The notes under the pieces were generated by a model. That model saw only the letters and a list, made by a program, of their open reading frames with translations. It ran no database searches and was not told the origin of the DNA. This document shows positions 62,653 through 64,000 of a stretch of 64,000 bases of DNA, piece by piece (within the stretch, counting starts at the first letter, position 1; the number at the start of each line of letters is the position of its first letter). Source of the DNA: Candidatus Woesearchaeota archaeon (GTDB taxonomy: Archaea; Nanobdellota; Nanobdellia; Woesearchaeales; JACJVV01); contig JACJVV010000001.1 in assembly GCA_020637495.1 (NCBI GenBank), positions 496,001 to 560,000 of the forward strand. Reading direction: 5' to 3'. Made by a program: the position numbers and the translations under genes.

Positions 62653-63390
62653 ATGGTAGAACTTGATCAGATTGTGACATTCTTGGATAGTGAGATTGAT
62701 ATAAACTCAGTGCCTGACAAATGCAGGAATGGATTGCAGTTCCAGGGATCTAAAGAAGTTAATAAGGTAGGTGTGGCTGTTGATGCTTCCCTTAAGACTA
62801 TAAAGAAAGCAATCGAAGAGGGATGCAATCTTCTTATTGTACATCATGCATTGATATGGCAGCCACCTAAGATAATAACAGGGCTTCTAGCAAGGAAGAT
62901 AAAGCTTCTTGTAAAGAACAATATCTCAATCTATTGCGCTCATCTACCTTTAGATATTCATAAGAAATATTCTCATGGTGTGAATATAGCTGATGAATTA
63001 GGATTGCATGGTATTAACTTATTTGGTGAGTCGGAAGGATATCATTTTGGTGTATCAGGTAATCTAAGGAAAAAGATATCACTTGAACAGCTCAAGGAAA
63101 GTATAGATCTGAAACTGAAGACGAATTCAACTATTGTGCAGAACGGTCCTAATGAGGTAGGCAGCATTGCAATAGTATCCGGTACAGGAAGCTTTGCTGT
63201 TGAGGAAGCAGCAAATAACATAGATTGTCTTATAATAGGCGATGCAAAATATGGTGATCTAGTCGATGCAAAGGATCTAGGCGTTAATTTGTTGATTGCA
63301 GGCCATTACGAGACAGAAACCCTGGGTATGGTGAAACTTTCGCATTCCATCACCAAAAAGTTTAAAATACATTGTCAACTGATTGAATGA
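62653..63390 (+). CDS. Nif3-like dinuclear metal protein
   Basis: 245 residues. NLLIVHHALIWQ near 59, YCAHLPLDIHKKYSHGVN near 95 and LLIAGHYETE near 217 contain the His, Asp and Glu ligands of a two-metal site. The family includes YbgI/NIF3 and was once named GTP cyclohydrolase I type 2; its substrate is unknown. The ends are complete. Confidence 0.88.
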   Translation: MVELDQIVTFLDSEIDINSVPDKCRNGLQFQGSKEVNKVGVAVDASLKTIKKAIEEGCNLLIVHHALIWQPPKIITGLLARKIKLLVKNNISIYCAHLPLDIHKKYSHGVNIADELGLHGINLFGESEGYHFGVSGNLRKKISLEQLKESIDLKLKTNSTIVQNGPNEVGSIAIVSGTGSFAVEEAANNIDCLIIGDAKYGDLVDAKDLGVNLLIAGHYETETLGMVKLSHSITKKFKIHCQLIE

Positions 63391-63441
63391 ATTCTATAAC
63401 ATAAATGGATGTTTTTGGAATGAGTCCTGGAAGATCATAAG

Positions 63442-64000
63442 ATGAGAGACATAGAAGAGATAAAGAATCTGAAAGAGATATTCAATGATCATATCTATTC
63501 TGTGATCAAGTATGGGTTTGGTAAGAGGAATTTCCTTGTTGTAGTCAATGACATGGATATACCTTATATGATGAAAATCAGGCCATATATCAGGAGAATT
63601 CGAAAGCAGAAGAACATATTGATACTTACAAAAGAGAATGTCAGCAAGAAGAACATAGGGGTTGATTTTCTTAACATCAAATTGACTTCAGTAGTGATCT
63701 ATGGTCAAGACATCTTCAAAGGAGCCTCTATTGATACGTTAAGGCTAAAACGTCAGATAAAATATGAAGCAAACAGGATACTAGTCAACTTAAGGAATGA
63801 GATACTTGATACTGGCTGGAAGAGATCTCTTAAGGACATATTGTTTTCAGTCATACCTAGGGTGCTTCCACTGATTGTCGCTCATCTGTATGTCCTTGGA
63901 GAGAAAATACCTAACGCAATACCTGATACAATCAATAGGTATGTGAAGCATAACTCAGACGCACTCGTATTGCTTAAAATTAGGAAGGATATAAGCCAGA
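63442..64000 (+). CDS. Protein of unknown function, 3' end outside window
   Basis: An open frame from ATG 63442 to the last base, 186 codons seen. It begins MRDIEEIKNLKEIFNDHI, has an alpha/beta first half (NFLVVVNDMDIPYMMKIRP, then NILILTKENVSKK) and a helical second half (EANRILVNLRNEI, then LKDILFSVIPRVLPLIVAHL). The layout resembles a nucleotidyltransferase-like fold followed by a helical domain, but the G-S and D-x-D signatures are absent. It starts 51 bp after the Nif3-like gene. Confidence 0.65.
   Translation, partial: MRDIEEIKNLKEIFNDHIYSVIKYGFGKRNFLVVVNDMDIPYMMKIRPYIRRIRKQKNILILTKENVSKKNIGVDFLNIKLTSVVIYGQDIFKGASIDTLRLKRQIKYEANRILVNLRNEILDTGWKRSLKDILFSVIPRVLPLIVAHLYVLGEKIPNAIPDTINRYVKHNSDALVLLKIRKDISQ

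Overview
The window is low-GC archaeal chromosome. Archaeal markers are the release factor aRF1 with NIKS and GGQ motifs, Orc1/Cdc6, ribosomal protein L37Ae, RNA polymerase subunit RpoP, prefoldin beta, the KEOPS subunit Pcc1, a CDC48/VAT double AAA ATPase, a GatE-type amidotransferase, RtcB with archease, class III signal-peptide (pilin-like) proteins, and TATA boxes about 25 bp before many starts. The mix of short pilin-like and orphan membrane proteins suggests a DPANN lineage such as Woesearchaeales; this is inference, as no rRNA is present. The cell looks less reduced than a minimal symbiont: both trans- and cis-prenyl synthases, a membrane pyrophosphatase, pyruvate phosphate dikinase and glucose-6-phosphate isomerase are here.

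Layout. 1-2.4 kb: the end of a large Cys-rich surface protein and a small membrane protein. 2.4-7.3 kb: an m5C methyltransferase, two isoprenoid synthases and the pyrophosphatase. 7.3-14.4 kb: PGI, a phosphoesterase, TsaC, TruD, two membrane proteins, aRF1 and an unlisted 38-residue acidic gene. 14.5-26.4 kb: a surface-glycan locus with a GT2 enzyme, a pilin, a GT-C-like membrane protein, a GT4 enzyme, six tandem paralogous GT8-like genes and a convergent ABC-2 exporter. 26.5-28 kb: an intron-rich tRNA-Pro and a compact information-processing operon. 28-37.7 kb: transporters, three GTPases, a PHP protein and an HTH/PIN pair. 37.7-45.9 kb: a lysine-rich repeat protein, tRNA-Phe, an OB-fold protein, an AbrB-type regulator with repeated palindromes, GlyRS, Orc1/Cdc6 and tRNA-Arg. 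46-64 kb: a glycosidase-like protein, MscS, PpdK, GatE, RtcB, archease, TatD, CDC48, a Nif3-like protein and a truncated final gene.

Two themes stand out. First, all three tRNA genes carry introns: I fold three in tRNA-Pro(UGG), two in tRNA-Phe(GAA) and one in tRNA-Arg(CCU). Introns in the T-loops of tRNA-Pro and tRNA-Phe lie in bulge-helix-bulge motifs whose removal restores exact 7-nt loops. RtcB and its activator archease, which join tRNA halves, lie about 1 kb apart in the same window. Second, six glycosyltransferase paralogues in a row, linked by ATGA overlaps or gaps of a few bases, sit with other transferases, a pilin and an exporter. I read this as a surface-glycan locus in which each paralogue may add one residue.

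Translation and tRNA maturation are also well represented: t6A (TsaC, Pcc1), pseudouridine-13 (TruD), m5C, GlyRS, GatE and aRF1. Pyrophosphate chemistry links the prenyl synthases, the pyrophosphatase and PpdK.
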